Assembly (NCBI GenBank): GCA_016719105.1
Contig: JADKAQ010000008.1
Coordinates: 420,181 to 484,180 of the forward strand
DNA: 64,000 nucleotides
Direction of reading: 5' to 3'
Source: Gemmatimonadota bacterium
GTDB taxonomy: Bacteria > Gemmatimonadota > Gemmatimonadetes > Gemmatimonadales > Gemmatimonadaceae
This document shows positions 16,891 through 25,296 of this stretch, piece after piece. Each line of letters starts with the position of its first letter. Positions within the stretch are counted from its first letter, which is position 1. The notes under the pieces were generated by a model. That model saw nothing but the letters and a program-made list of their open reading frames with translations, did not search any database and was not told the origin of the DNA. A program made the position numbers and the translations under genes.

Positions 16891-17853
16891 CTAGCGGGGT
16901 TTCCCCATCGTGACGGCGTTGCCTTGTACCTCGCATTCGGTGGCGACGACTGCGCAGACCACGCGCACCACCTCGTCCAGCGGTCGATCCGAGAACCAGT
17001 TGGTCACGGTCTGCTGCGACAACGTCGTGTCGACGATCGTGACCTTCGCGCCATACGCCTGCTCGATCTCGTGCGCCACTTCGGACAGCGGCGTCCCCTG
17101 AAAGGCGAGGAATCGACCGACCCAGCGCGTGACCTCGCGCGCTTCCGGCAGCTGCACGGTGGGAAGGAGTTGGCCCTCCACCACCCGCGCTTCCTCCCCC
17201 CGGACCAGCTGCGCCTCACCACCGCGGGCGGCCGCCAGCGCCACCTTTCCTTCCACCACCACGAGGCGCACGTCCTCGTTCTCGGCGTCCAGGTCGAACT
17301 GCGTGCCGAGCACCGTGACCTCGCCACCGCGCGTCTTCACGCGGAAGGGCAGTCCGTTGCGCTTGGCCACGGAGAAGAACGCCCGACCCGTCAGGTGCAC
17401 CTCGCGCAACCCTTCCTGCACGCGAATGCGCGCGTGGCTGCGCGGGGCCAGCCGCATGACCGAGCCATCGCGCAGGGCCACCGTCACGGTCTGGTTGTCG
17501 CCCGTGACCATCTCCTCGAAGCCGAAATCGCCCGGGGGCGAACCGGCGAACTGTCGTTGCATCGTCACCGCGGCCACCACGACAGCGGCCACGCCGGCCA
17601 CCGCGGCGACGCGACGCGTCCACGTGGCGCGGCGCGTCATACGCTCGCGACGCGCCGCGATCTCGAGCACCTCGAGCACCGGGGGCGGGTCGCTGGCGAC
17701 GCGATCGGGGCGAGTCGTCGCCGCGAGCACGCCCTTCAGCTCCTGATAACGCGCCTCATGCTGGGACGACGCCCGGCGCCACGCCTCAACGGCGAGTTGC
17801 TCCGACGGGTTTGTCTGGCCCTTGATGGCGCGAAATAGCAGGGAGTCGTCCAT
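16891..17853 (-). CDS. FecR-family anti-sigma factor
   Basis: 320 residues. The cytoplasmic N-terminus (LLFRAIKGQTNPSEQLAVEAW) should bind the sigma factor, a single membrane segment spans about 81-98, and the periplasmic part carries the FecR beta domain (VTVALRDGSVMRLAPRSHARI, GRAFFSVAKRNGLPFRVKT, VTVLGTQFDLDAENEDVRLVVVEGKVAL). The C-terminal SecA/STN-like piece ends at residue 320. It lies between the ECF sigma gene and susC in the standard sigma-FecR-transporter order, and would release the sigma factor when the transporter STN domain signals ligand. Confidence 0.93.
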   Translation of the reverse strand: MDDSLLFRAIKGQTNPSEQLAVEAWRRASSQHEARYQELKGVLAATTRPDRVASDPPPVLEVLEIAARRERMTRRATWTRRVAAVAGVAAVVVAAVTMQRQFAGSPPGDFGFEEMVTGDNQTVTVALRDGSVMRLAPRSHARIRVQEGLREVHLTGRAFFSVAKRNGLPFRVKTRGGEVTVLGTQFDLDAENEDVRLVVVEGKVALAAARGGEAQLVRGEEARVVEGQLLPTVQLPEAREVTRWVGRFLAFQGTPLSEVAHEIEQAYGAKVTIVDTTLSQQTVTNWFSDRPLDEVVRVVCAVVATECEVQGNAVTMGKPR

Positions 17854-18057
17854 GAATTCCTCGAAGTCGAGCGCCCGCAGGGAACGGCACTCTTGCAGGG
17901 GTATACGGAGGGGTCGGACAATCGTACCAATGCGATCGCCACGACGTGCGCCATCGCCGCAAGTCCGCTGGGGCCGGACACACGAGCGCCCGGAAGCCGA
18001 GGGGTCGGCGTCCGGGCGCAGGCCGGAGCGAGCGGCGGCGCTCCGCCGAAAGTTATC
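17854..18057. other. Intergenic region before fecR
   Basis: About 200 bp between the sigma gene stop and the fecR start. It probably holds the promoter driven by the sigma factor. I see a GTATAC element at about 17900 on the minus strand as a possible -10 region but no pair I would defend. The left part is GC-rich with short inverted repeats. Confidence 0.3.
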
Positions 18058-18939
18058 TCATCCCGGTGGGGCCGACGTTTCCGACGTCCACGGGCGACGA
18101 CGTCTCGCGGGCGTCGCGGCATCGGCCGACTCGTCCACCGCCGCATCCACCGACACATCCAGCGACACATCCAGCGACACATCCGCTCCGTCATTCGCCG
18201 GCCTGCCGGAACGTGGGTCGGCCGTCGGGTCGGCGGTGAGGTCGGCCGGCGCGCCCGCATCGCCGCGTTGCCCATCCCGCAGCCGCATCATCGGCAGTTC
18301 ACGCGCCTCTCCCCGCCCCGACGGCCGCGTGAAGGCGGCGAGTGCGACGCGGAGTTGTGAGAGCGCCAGTGTCATGTGATTGGCGACCGTGCGCGGCGTG
18401 ATGCCGAGCGTCTCCGCCACTTCGCGGTACGACAGGCCGTGCAGGTGCGCCAGGATGAAGACGTCGCGGCGACGCTCGGGAAGCGCAGCAATCGCACGCT
18501 CGGCCGCGCCCGCAAGCTCCCCGGCTTCCAGGATGGCCACCGGTGACGGCGCCTCCGTCGGCGCCCCCTGTGTGGCGAAGAAGCTGAAGCGATCGCGCAG
18601 CCGGCGGCGACGGAAGTCGTCGGTGATCAGGTTCCGCAGCACCCGGTACAGGTACGCACGGGGCGACGCGTGCGGCCGGAGTTGGCGCCGACGCTCCCAC
18701 ACGCGCACGAACGCCTCCTGCACGAGGTCTTCGGCTGCATCCTGGTTGCGCATCTTGTCGAGCGCAAAGGCGACCATCGGCCGCCAGTAGCGGTCCATCA
18801 GCGCCGCGAGCGCCTGTCCGTCGTCCAGCGCAAGCCGCGCCACCAGCGCCACGTCGTCCGCGTCGGGGGCGGGTTCAGCAGGCAGGCGTTGCGGCTGACG
18901 GCGGGTGAAGTCGAGGAGTCGGAGCACGTGCACGTCCAC
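18058..18939 (-). CDS. ECF sigma factor with acidic repeat tail (FecI-like)
   Basis: Sigma-70 region 2 (ALMDRYWRPMVAFALDKMRNQDAAEDLVQEAFVRVWERR) and region 4 (AIAALPERRRDVFILAHLHGLSYREVAETLGITPRTVANHM) are clear. The protein is about 293 residues, about 100 longer than usual: region 4 is followed by a low-complexity tail with near-perfect DVSLDVS repeats encoded by a 12-bp tandem repeat at about 18148-18188. The start is uncertain; I take the GTG at 18939 because no ATG precedes region 2 in frame within reason. It should direct transcription of fecR-susCD and perhaps the hydrolase genes. Whether the tail regulates it or is junk is unknown. Confidence 0.85.
   Translation of the reverse strand: MDVHVLRLLDFTRRQPQRLPAEPAPDADDVALVARLALDDGQALAALMDRYWRPMVAFALDKMRNQDAAEDLVQEAFVRVWERRRQLRPHASPRAYLYRVLRNLITDDFRRRRLRDRFSFFATQGAPTEAPSPVAILEAGELAGAAERAIAALPERRRDVFILAHLHGLSYREVAETLGITPRTVANHMTLALSQLRVALAAFTRPSGRGEARELPMMRLRDGQRGDAGAPADLTADPTADPRSGRPANDGADVSLDVSLDVSVDAAVDESADAATPARRRRPWTSETSAPPG
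18148..18188. repeat. 12-bp tandem repeat in sigma factor tail
   Basis: The unit GACACATCCAGC (plus strand) is repeated about three times with a degenerate flank. Translated on the minus strand it gives the DVSLDVSLDVSV tract. Unit length is a multiple of three, so copy-number changes would lengthen or shorten the tail without shifting frame. Confidence 0.75.
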
Positions 18940-19046
18940 GGATGCAGGCGGGTTCGCCTCACCCGCGTTGCGTGCGCTCGCACGCGATCGCCGGGTGTGC
19001 CCGCGAATCTTCCGCCGCGTCACGATTCGGTCAATAGCGAACTCGG

Positions 19047-19070
19047 CGCGGCGCGTACAGCTGCGCCGCG
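19047..19070 (-). terminator. Possible terminator after second aminotransferase
   Basis: An 8-bp stem (CGCGGCGC with GCGCCGCG) and 8-nt loop lie 19 bp downstream of the aminotransferase stop on the minus strand, before the sigma gene. No clear U-tract follows, so it could be an attenuator or pause site. Confidence 0.35.
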
Positions 19071-19088
19071 CGCCGCACCTGGTCACAA

Positions 19089-20378
19089 CTATTGGTGCAC
19101 CGCAACGCGCACTGCCTCGACAAAGGCGTCGAGCTCCGACTCGCCCATTGGCGTTGACAAGCACCCGAGCCCGATGCGGCTGATGATGATCCCTTCCTGC
19201 ATCAGGCGCTTGTGGATCGCCGTCATGCGCGCCATGGGCTGCGCCGTACGCACCGACGTGCGGTAATCGCGGATCGTCTCGCGAGTCAGCATGAGGCGAA
19301 AGAGCGATCCCTCCCCGGCCAACTGTCCCGCCTCTCCCGCCTCGGCAAACACCGCGTCCACGCGCTGCCGCAACCGCGCTCCCATCGCGTTGAGCCGGTC
19401 GACCGCATCGCGCGTCCACTTGGTGAGCGCGGCGTGACCCGCCACCATCGTGAGCGGGTTGCCGCTGAACGTCCCGCCGGACTCCACACGCGCCTTGCCG
19501 GCCGTCGGGTCGAGCAGCGCCATGATCTCTGCCCTGCCGCCCACCGCCCCGACCGGGAGCCCACCCCCGATGATCTTGCCAAACACGGTGAGGTCCGGCC
19601 TCCCGCCGAATCGTTCCTGCGCTCCGCCGTACGCCAGGCGAAACGAGATCACTTCGTCGTAGATCAGCACGATCCCCAAGCGCCGCGTGATCTCGCCCAG
19701 GAAGTCGAGGAAGCCCGGCTCCGCCTGCGCCATCCCGCCGCGATTGGCTAGTGGATCGAGGATGAGGGCGCCGATCGACGCCCCATGCTGCTCGAGCAAT
19801 CGCGCCGTCGCCTCGCGGTTGTTCCACGGCAGGACGACCACCTCATCCAGCGCACTCGGTGCAATGCCGCCGCTCACCGCTACCGTCGCCGGCGCCTCAT
19901 CAGGCCCCCAGGCATCGGGCGGCGAACCGACGCTGACCTGCACGTAGTCGTAGTAGCCGTGATAGTGCCCCTCGAACTTGGCCAGCTTCGATCGCCCGGT
20001 GAACTCGCGCGCCAGCTTGATGGCCATCATCACCGCCTCGGTCCCCGAATTGGCAAAGCGGATGCGCTCGAGCGACGGCACGCGGCCAATGAGCAGCTGT
20101 GCCAGGTGATACTCCGCCTCGCCGGGCTCCGACCACGCCGTCCCACGTTGCAGCTGATCGATGATCGCGGCGTTGACCTCGGGATCGGCGTGCCCGTGCA
20201 GCATCGCCGTCATGTTGTTGAGGAAGTCGACTCGCTCCACGCCGTCGACGTCGGTGAGCCGGCACCCGCGCCCGTGCGCCGCATAGATCGGGTGCGGCGG
20301 GTAGTAGTAGTGCAGCCGCGAGGTGCCGCCAGGCATGAGGGCGCTGGCAGCGCGGTAGAGATCGTCGGTGTGGGTCAT
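19089..20378 (-). CDS. Class III aminotransferase (GSA/beta-amino-acid type), second copy
   Basis: 429 residues, PLP lysine at Lys268 in FGKIIGGGLPVGAVGG, phosphate site FANSGTEAVMMAIKLAR and cofactor Asp in LIYDEVISFR. It is a full-length paralogue of the enzyme at 4342-5682, including the PGGTSR-LHYYYPPHPI N-terminal segment whose Arg corresponds to the carboxylate-binding Arg of beta-amino-acid aminotransferases. With mmsA, glxR and a permease in the same run, a beta-alanine or beta-aminoisobutyrate type of substrate giving malonate or methylmalonate semialdehyde is plausible. The start codon follows directly on a CCGTCTC tandem repeat, with no Shine-Dalgarno sequence. Confidence 0.88.
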   Translation of the reverse strand: MTHTDDLYRAASALMPGGTSRLHYYYPPHPIYAAHGRGCRLTDVDGVERVDFLNNMTAMLHGHADPEVNAAIIDQLQRGTAWSEPGEAEYHLAQLLIGRVPSLERIRFANSGTEAVMMAIKLAREFTGRSKLAKFEGHYHGYYDYVQVSVGSPPDAWGPDEAPATVAVSGGIAPSALDEVVVLPWNNREATARLLEQHGASIGALILDPLANRGGMAQAEPGFLDFLGEITRRLGIVLIYDEVISFRLAYGGAQERFGGRPDLTVFGKIIGGGLPVGAVGGRAEIMALLDPTAGKARVESGGTFSGNPLTMVAGHAALTKWTRDAVDRLNAMGARLRQRVDAVFAEAGEAGQLAGEGSLFRLMLTRETIRDYRTSVRTAQPMARMTAIHKRLMQEGIIISRIGLGCLSTPMGESELDAFVEAVRVAVHQ

Positions 20379-20410
20379 GAGACGGGAGACGGGAGACGGG
20401 AGACGGGAGG
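20379..20410. repeat. Heptamer tandem repeat at a start codon
   Basis: Four perfect copies of GAGACGG (20379-20406) followed by GAGGTT abut the ATG of the second aminotransferase. On the coding strand the leader therefore reads as pyrimidine-rich CCGTCTC units. Three copies of the same heptamer, with the same GAGGTT flank, precede tldD at 30175-30201. Confidence 0.9.
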
Positions 20411-20436
20411 TTGCGCGGTGTGCGACGCTGACGACC

Positions 20437-21798
20437 TCACGCCTCGGCCGTGGGAGTGCTGGACGCCGATGCTCGGCGCCAGTACCAGTAGAACGGGAGG
20501 CCGGCCGCGACAATGCCGATGCCGATCAGCACCTGCGGACCTCGCGTCGTCAGCAACGTCGTGAGGTACCAGAGCAGGATCGCGACGTACAGCAATGGCG
20601 TGAACGGATAGCCGAAGACCTGATACGGGCGCGGCATCTCCGGCGCGATGCGGCGCAGGATGAACAAGCCGATCACGGTGAGCGCCATGAACGCCTGGTT
20701 CACGAAGGCGGCCCAGCCCAGGATCTGCGTGTACGACCCGGCGAGGGCGAGGATCGACGCCCACGTCCCCACCAGCACGATGGCCCCGACCGGCACGTGC
20801 CGTGAGGCGTGGACCCGGCTGATCGCCTTGAAGAAGAGGCCGTCGCTCGCGAGGGCGTAAGTGATGCGCGGGTAGTTGAGCAACTGGGCGTTGAGCGTGC
20901 CTAACGCCGAGAGCAGCACGACCAGTGCGGTGACGTCGGCGGCGCGCGGTCCCACCGCCCGCGCCATGGCATCGGCCGCCACGCGGGGCGACCCCTGCAG
21001 CTCGGCGAACGGCAGGACGTAGACGAAGGCCACGTTGAGCAGCAGGTACGTCGCCAGCACCACGGCCATCGCGATCATGATCGCCCGCGATAGCGTGCGT
21101 CCCGGGTCGCGCACCTCGCCCGCCACGTGCGTCACGAAGTAGAAGCCGGAGTAGGAGAAGACCGAGAGGATCATCGCCGTGGCCACCGACCCGGCGATCT
21201 CGCCACCGCCGCGCCCTTGGGGGAGGAACGGCCCGAGGCGCGAGACATCGCCCGCCGGTGACGTGAGGCACGCGACGACGATCGCCGTCATCATCAGCAC
21301 CTTGAGCCCCGTGAGCACGTTCTGCACACGCCCGCTGGTGCGCAGCCCCACCGCGTTCACCGCGGTGAGCAGCGCGATGATGGCCACCGCTACTGCGCGC
21401 TGCGCGAACGAGTCCGCCGGAATGAGCCCGCCGGCAAAGTGCCCGGCATAGAGCGAGGCCATCGACGCGACCACCGCGATGTTCCCCGTCCCCTGCGCAA
21501 AGAGCATCATCCAGGCAAACAGGAAGGCCAGCGGCGTCGCGGGATACGCGCGCTTGAGGAACACGTAGGTTCCGCCGGTCTCGGGCATCGCCGACGCCAG
21601 TTCGGCGAACGACAGCGCCCCGCACAACGCCATGAAGCCGGTGAAGAGCCAGGTGAACAGGGCGAGCCCCGGGGACCCCACCTCTCGCGCCACCCCCGCC
21701 GGCACCAGGAAGATGCTCACGCCGATCGTCCCGCCGACAATGAGCGTCGTCGCTTCGAGCAGGCCAAGCCCGCGCTGCAGGGACGGAGTGCCCGCCAT
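20437..21798 (-). CDS. APC-family amino acid permease, second copy
   Basis: 453 residues with about 12 membrane segments. APC signature LIVGGTIGVSIFLVP in helix 1, EVGSPGLALFTWLFTGF, and the SFAELASAMPETGGTY loop. It matches the permease at 2975-4330 through most of its length, including NAQLLNYPRI and the THVAGEVR segment. The ATG at 21798 is 2 bp after the glxR stop, and the aminotransferase follows after 58 bp. It probably imports the amino acid that the aminotransferase deaminates. Confidence 0.9.
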   Translation of the reverse strand: MAGTPSLQRGLGLLEATTLIVGGTIGVSIFLVPAGVAREVGSPGLALFTWLFTGFMALCGALSFAELASAMPETGGTYVFLKRAYPATPLAFLFAWMMLFAQGTGNIAVVASMASLYAGHFAGGLIPADSFAQRAVAVAIIALLTAVNAVGLRTSGRVQNVLTGLKVLMMTAIVVACLTSPAGDVSRLGPFLPQGRGGGEIAGSVATAMILSVFSYSGFYFVTHVAGEVRDPGRTLSRAIMIAMAVVLATYLLLNVAFVYVLPFAELQGSPRVAADAMARAVGPRAADVTALVVLLSALGTLNAQLLNYPRITYALASDGLFFKAISRVHASRHVPVGAIVLVGTWASILALAGSYTQILGWAAFVNQAFMALTVIGLFILRRIAPEMPRPYQVFGYPFTPLLYVAILLWYLTTLLTTRGPQVLIGIGIVAAGLPFYWYWRRASASSTPTAEA

Positions 21799-21800
21799 CG

Positions 21801-22697
21801 TCAGGCACTCACCTCGCAATCCGCCATGATCTCGAGTGCGCGCACGAGCGCCGAGTGGTCCATGTCGGCGAGCCCGTGCGCGGCGCACACCTGCATCAAC
21901 TGGGCAGCGTTGGCCGTCTGCGGCAAGGCGACTCCCATCGCGCGGGCGCCGCTCAATGCGAGGTTGAGGTCCTTCTGGTGCAACCGAATGCGAAAGCCCG
22001 GGTTGAAGGTGCGCTTGATCATCCGCTCACCGTGCACCTCGAGGATGCGCGAACTCGCGAAGCCGCCCATCAGCGCCTGGCGCACCTTGGTCGGGTCGGC
22101 CCCTGCCTTGCTCGCGAAGACCAGCGCCTCACCAACGGCGGCGATCGTCAACGCCACGATGATCTGGTTGGCCACCTTGGTCGTCTGCCCGTCGCCATTG
22201 GCCCCGACGTGCGTGATGTTCTTCCCCATCAACTCGAAGAGCGGCTTCACCCGCTCGAACGCCGCCGCCGGCCCTCCGACCATGATCGTGAGTGTCGCCG
22301 CCTTGGCGCCCACCTCGCCGCCGGACACCGGTGCGTCCAGGTAGTCGCAGCCCAAGGCGTTGATGCGCGCGGCGAAGGCCTTGGTCTCGATCGGCGAGAT
22401 GGAGCTCATGTCGACCACCACCTTGCCTGACGAGAGTCCCTCGCTCACCCCCGCTGCGCCAAACAGCACCTGTGCCACGTCTGGCGTGTCGGGGAGCATG
22501 AGGAAGACGATGTCGGCGCGCTCGGCCACTTCGCGCGCGGTCGCACACACCACCGCAGCGGTCGCCGCCACCTCGTCGCGCACGGCGCTGCGCGTGTGCA
22601 CGAACAGGCGATGCCCGGCGTTGGCCAGGTGCACCGCCATCGGCGCCCCCATGATGCCGAGCCCGATGAATCCCAGGGAGAGCGGTTGAGCGGTCAT
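21801..22697 (-). CDS. glxR: Tartronate semialdehyde reductase
   Basis: 298 residues, beta-hydroxyacid dehydrogenase family. The NAD(P) site is GFIGLGIMGAPMA; the substrate segment is DAPVSGGE; the catalytic Lys is in QTTKVANQ. The stretch FASSRILEVHGERMIKRTF and FNPGFRI-LHQKDLNLAL are almost those I recall for E. coli GlxR, closer than to 3-hydroxyisobutyrate dehydrogenase. The enzyme reduces tartronate semialdehyde (2-hydroxy-3-oxopropanoate) to D-glycerate. It follows hyi by 20 bp as in the E. coli gcl-hyi-glxR order. A 3-hydroxyisobutyrate role with mmsA remains possible but is less well supported. Confidence 0.9.
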   Translation of the reverse strand: MTAQPLSLGFIGLGIMGAPMAVHLANAGHRLFVHTRSAVRDEVAATAAVVCATAREVAERADIVFLMLPDTPDVAQVLFGAAGVSEGLSSGKVVVDMSSISPIETKAFAARINALGCDYLDAPVSGGEVGAKAATLTIMVGGPAAAFERVKPLFELMGKNITHVGANGDGQTTKVANQIIVALTIAAVGEALVFASKAGADPTKVRQALMGGFASSRILEVHGERMIKRTFNPGFRIRLHQKDLNLALSGARAMGVALPQTANAAQLMQVCAAHGLADMDHSALVRALEIMADCEVSA

Positions 22698-22717
22698 GAC
22701 GAGTGGTGGGTGGTGGG

Positions 22718-23497
22718 CTATGCGGTGAGCGCGGTCATCCAGCCAAGTCCAGCTTCGGTCACGCCGGCCGGCTTGTATTCGCAGCCGATGTAGCCGTCAT
22801 AGCCGATGCGGTCGAGGTGCGCGAAGAGGAAGGGGTAGTTGATCTCCCCGGTCCCCGGCTCGTGGCGCCCCGGATTGTCGGCCAGCTGCACGTGCCCGAT
22901 GCGCGCCAGGTGGCGGCTCAGCGTCCCCGCGAGTTCGCCCTCGGCGCGCTGGGCGTGATAGATGTCGTACTGCACGCGCACGTTGGGTGACCCCACCTCG
23001 TCGAGCAGCGCGAGCACCTGCGCCGTCGTCGTCAGGTGAAAGCCGGGGATGTCGAACGGGTTGATGGCCTCCACCAGCAGTTGCAGCCCGGCGGCATCGA
23101 GCGCGTTGGCCGCGTGGCGCACGTTGTCCACGAGGGTTGCATGGACGCGGGCCGGATCCTCGCCCGGTGGTGTCTTTCCCACGAGGCAGTTGAGTCGCGG
23201 GACACCGAGCGCCTGCGCGTACCGAATCGCCGTCTCCACGCCGGCGCGGAACTCCTCGGTGCGTCCCGGCAAGCAGGCGATCCCGCGCTCCCCCGCATCC
23301 CAGTCTCCCGCCGGGAGGTTATGCAGCACGAGCGAGAGGCGATGTCGATCGAGCGCCGCGCGCAGGTCACCCACCGCGTACGGGTACGGAAAGAGGAACT
23401 CCACCGCCGAGAATCCCGCCGCCGCCGCGCGCGCAAAGCGGTCGAGGAAGGGGACCTCGGTGAAGAGCATCGTGAGATTGGCCGCAAAGCGGGGCAT
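22718..23497 (-). CDS. hyi: Hydroxypyruvate isomerase
   Basis: 259 residues, a TIM barrel that interconverts hydroxypyruvate and tartronate semialdehyde. Segments RFAANLTMLFTEVPFL, LHNLPAGDWDAGERGIAC, NCLVGKTPPG, PFDIPGFHLT, QYDIYHAQR and DNPGRHEPGTGEINY match the E. coli Hyi sequence as I remember it nearly block for block. Metal ligands include the Glu in LLVEAIN and the Glu of EYKP near the C-terminus. It lies between the ThDP enzyme (106 bp upstream) and glxR (20 bp downstream), which completes most of a glyoxylate-to-glycerate route. Confidence 0.93.
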   Translation of the reverse strand: MPRFAANLTMLFTEVPFLDRFARAAAAGFSAVEFLFPYPYAVGDLRAALDRHRLSLVLHNLPAGDWDAGERGIACLPGRTEEFRAGVETAIRYAQALGVPRLNCLVGKTPPGEDPARVHATLVDNVRHAANALDAAGLQLLVEAINPFDIPGFHLTTTAQVLALLDEVGSPNVRVQYDIYHAQRAEGELAGTLSRHLARIGHVQLADNPGRHEPGTGEINYPFLFAHLDRIGYDGYIGCEYKPAGVTEAGLGWMTALTA

Positions 23498-23603
23498 CGT
23501 GTTGGCCGGCGTGGGTGGGTAGGGCGCAGTGGTGCCTGCAAGGCCGCACGCGTGTCGCGTGCGTGAAGCGTCGGTTGAGCGTGAGTGCTACGTGGGTATA
23601 GCG

Positions 23604-25289
23604 TTACGCCGGCGGGGTCCACGGATCGGGGGCGCGCGCCGAGACGTGCGTCATCACCTCTACCACCGCCGGTTTGCCGCAGGCGAGTGCCTCGGCAATC
23701 GCCGGGGCGATGCGATCGGGCGACTCGACACGCTCGCCCCAGCATCCCATGTCTCGGGCAAGCTGCGCGAAGCTCACGTCCTCGAAGCGCCAGAGCTCTT
23801 CGGGGTTGCCCGGCCGGTCGCCATACTGGCGCATCACATCCGGAATCCCCTGGCTGAAGCCATTGTTGTTGTTGACGACGGTGACCGTGTTGATGCCGTG
23901 ACGGCGCGCCGTCTCCAACTCGGCGAAGTGGTACCAGAACCCCCCGTCGCCAGTAAAGCAGATGACGGGACGATCGGGGGCAGCGCACTTGGCGCCTAAC
24001 GCCGCCGGGAAGCCCCACCCGAGCGATCCCGCCGCACGAATGAAGGTCTGGCGCGGCGAGCGCAGCTTCACCATCGTCGCCACCCAGATCGCCGAGTAGC
24101 CGGTGTCCGATACCAGGATCGCGTCGTCAGGCAGGAGCGTCGTGAGCTCCTGGCAGATGCGCTCCGGACGGATGGGCGACTCGCCGGAGGCACGCCGCGG
24201 CGCATACTCCGCCTCGCAGTCCGCCACGAGCTGGCGCGTGCGCGCCAGCCACTCGACGTTCCCCTCCGATGGCGTCAGTGCCTGGGTCAGCGCCTCCAGC
24301 GACACGCGCGCGTCGCCCACCACGCCGATCGTCCCCGGGTAGCTGCGCCCCAGCTCGGCCGGATCGATGTCCAGCTGCACCACGCGCGTCCCAACGGCCG
24401 GTACCTGCCAGTTGTGCGTCGTTTGGTCACCGGTGGCGGATCCGACATAGATCACCAAGTCGGCCTCATGTACGGCGCGATTGGCGCACCACGCCGAGTA
24501 CGACCCCACGACGCCGACGCTCAGTGCGTGCGTCTCGTCGATCGTCCCCTTGCCGTTCACCGAGGTGGCCACCGGAATCCCGCATCGCTCGGCCAGCGCC
24601 ACGAGCGCGGCGGCCGCACCCGAGATGCGCACGCCGCCTCCGGCCACGAGGATCGGGCGTTGCGCCTGGCGGATGGCATCGGCGGCCTCGGCGATGCTCG
24701 ACGGATCGGGCGCCGGCCGGAACGGCGGGACACTGAGGTAGCGCCCCTCCACGATCGGCGCCGGGAGCCCCGTCGCCACCTCCAGCTCGCGAGCCTCGCG
24801 CCCCACGAGGTCCAGGTGGACCGGCCCCGGCCTCCCCGTCGTCGCCACGCGAAACGCCTCGCGCATGAGGTGGGGCAGCTGCTTCGGCTCCACCACGTCG
24901 ACGTTGTACTTGGTCACGGGCTGGAACATCGGCCAGTGATCGATCTCCTGATACGCGTTGCGATGCTGGAACATCGGCGGCTTCTTCCCCGTGAGCGCGA
25001 CCACCGGGGCGCACGCCAGCCATGCGTCCTGCAACCCCGCCGCGAGATTCGCCGCCCCCACCGACTGCGCCGCGCAGACGCCGGCGCGTCCGCTCACGCG
25101 GGCATAGCCGTCGGCCATGTAGGCCGCAGCCTTCTCGCTGTGCGTCACGACGCGACGGATCCCCAGCGCCTCCATGTCCACCATCGCCCGGCGCAGGATG
25201 GCGTCCACGTAGAAGAGGTGCGTGACGCCATAGCGCGCCAGGCACTCGGCCACGTAGCGCGCTCCCGTCACCTGCAACTGTTCGCTCAT
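23604..25289 (-). CDS. ThDP-dependent enzyme, acetolactate synthase-like
   Basis: 561 residues with the three-domain ThDP fold: N-terminal pyrimidine domain with the activating Glu52 in THSEKAAAYMADGYAR, a central DHS-like domain, and the C-terminal pyrophosphate domain with GDGGFWYHF...VNNNNG. It occupies the position of gcl in a gcl-hyi-glxR order, but glyoxylate carboligase of E. coli has Val where this protein keeps Glu, so it is not an orthodox Gcl. It may still join or decarboxylate a 2-keto acid such as glyoxylate or hydroxypyruvate; acetolactate synthase or sulfoacetaldehyde-type activities are alternatives. Its ATG is 7 bp after the mmsA stop, so the two are co-transcribed. Confidence 0.85.
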   Translation of the reverse strand: MSEQLQVTGARYVAECLARYGVTHLFYVDAILRRAMVDMEALGIRRVVTHSEKAAAYMADGYARVSGRAGVCAAQSVGAANLAAGLQDAWLACAPVVALTGKKPPMFQHRNAYQEIDHWPMFQPVTKYNVDVVEPKQLPHLMREAFRVATTGRPGPVHLDLVGREARELEVATGLPAPIVEGRYLSVPPFRPAPDPSSIAEAADAIRQAQRPILVAGGGVRISGAAAALVALAERCGIPVATSVNGKGTIDETHALSVGVVGSYSAWCANRAVHEADLVIYVGSATGDQTTHNWQVPAVGTRVVQLDIDPAELGRSYPGTIGVVGDARVSLEALTQALTPSEGNVEWLARTRQLVADCEAEYAPRRASGESPIRPERICQELTTLLPDDAILVSDTGYSAIWVATMVKLRSPRQTFIRAAGSLGWGFPAALGAKCAAPDRPVICFTGDGGFWYHFAELETARRHGINTVTVVNNNNGFSQGIPDVMRQYGDRPGNPEELWRFEDVSFAQLARDMGCWGERVESPDRIAPAIAEALACGKPAVVEVMTHVSARAPDPWTPPA

Positions 25290-25296
25290 CGGTCCC

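Noticed and set aside
18120..18200. Possible short CRISPR-like repeat
   Set aside because: Repeat is a contiguous 12-bp tandem without spacers and lies in coding sequence.
23604..25289. Calling the ThDP gene gcl
   Set aside because: The activating Glu is present, whereas glyoxylate carboligase lacks it; gene order alone is not enough.
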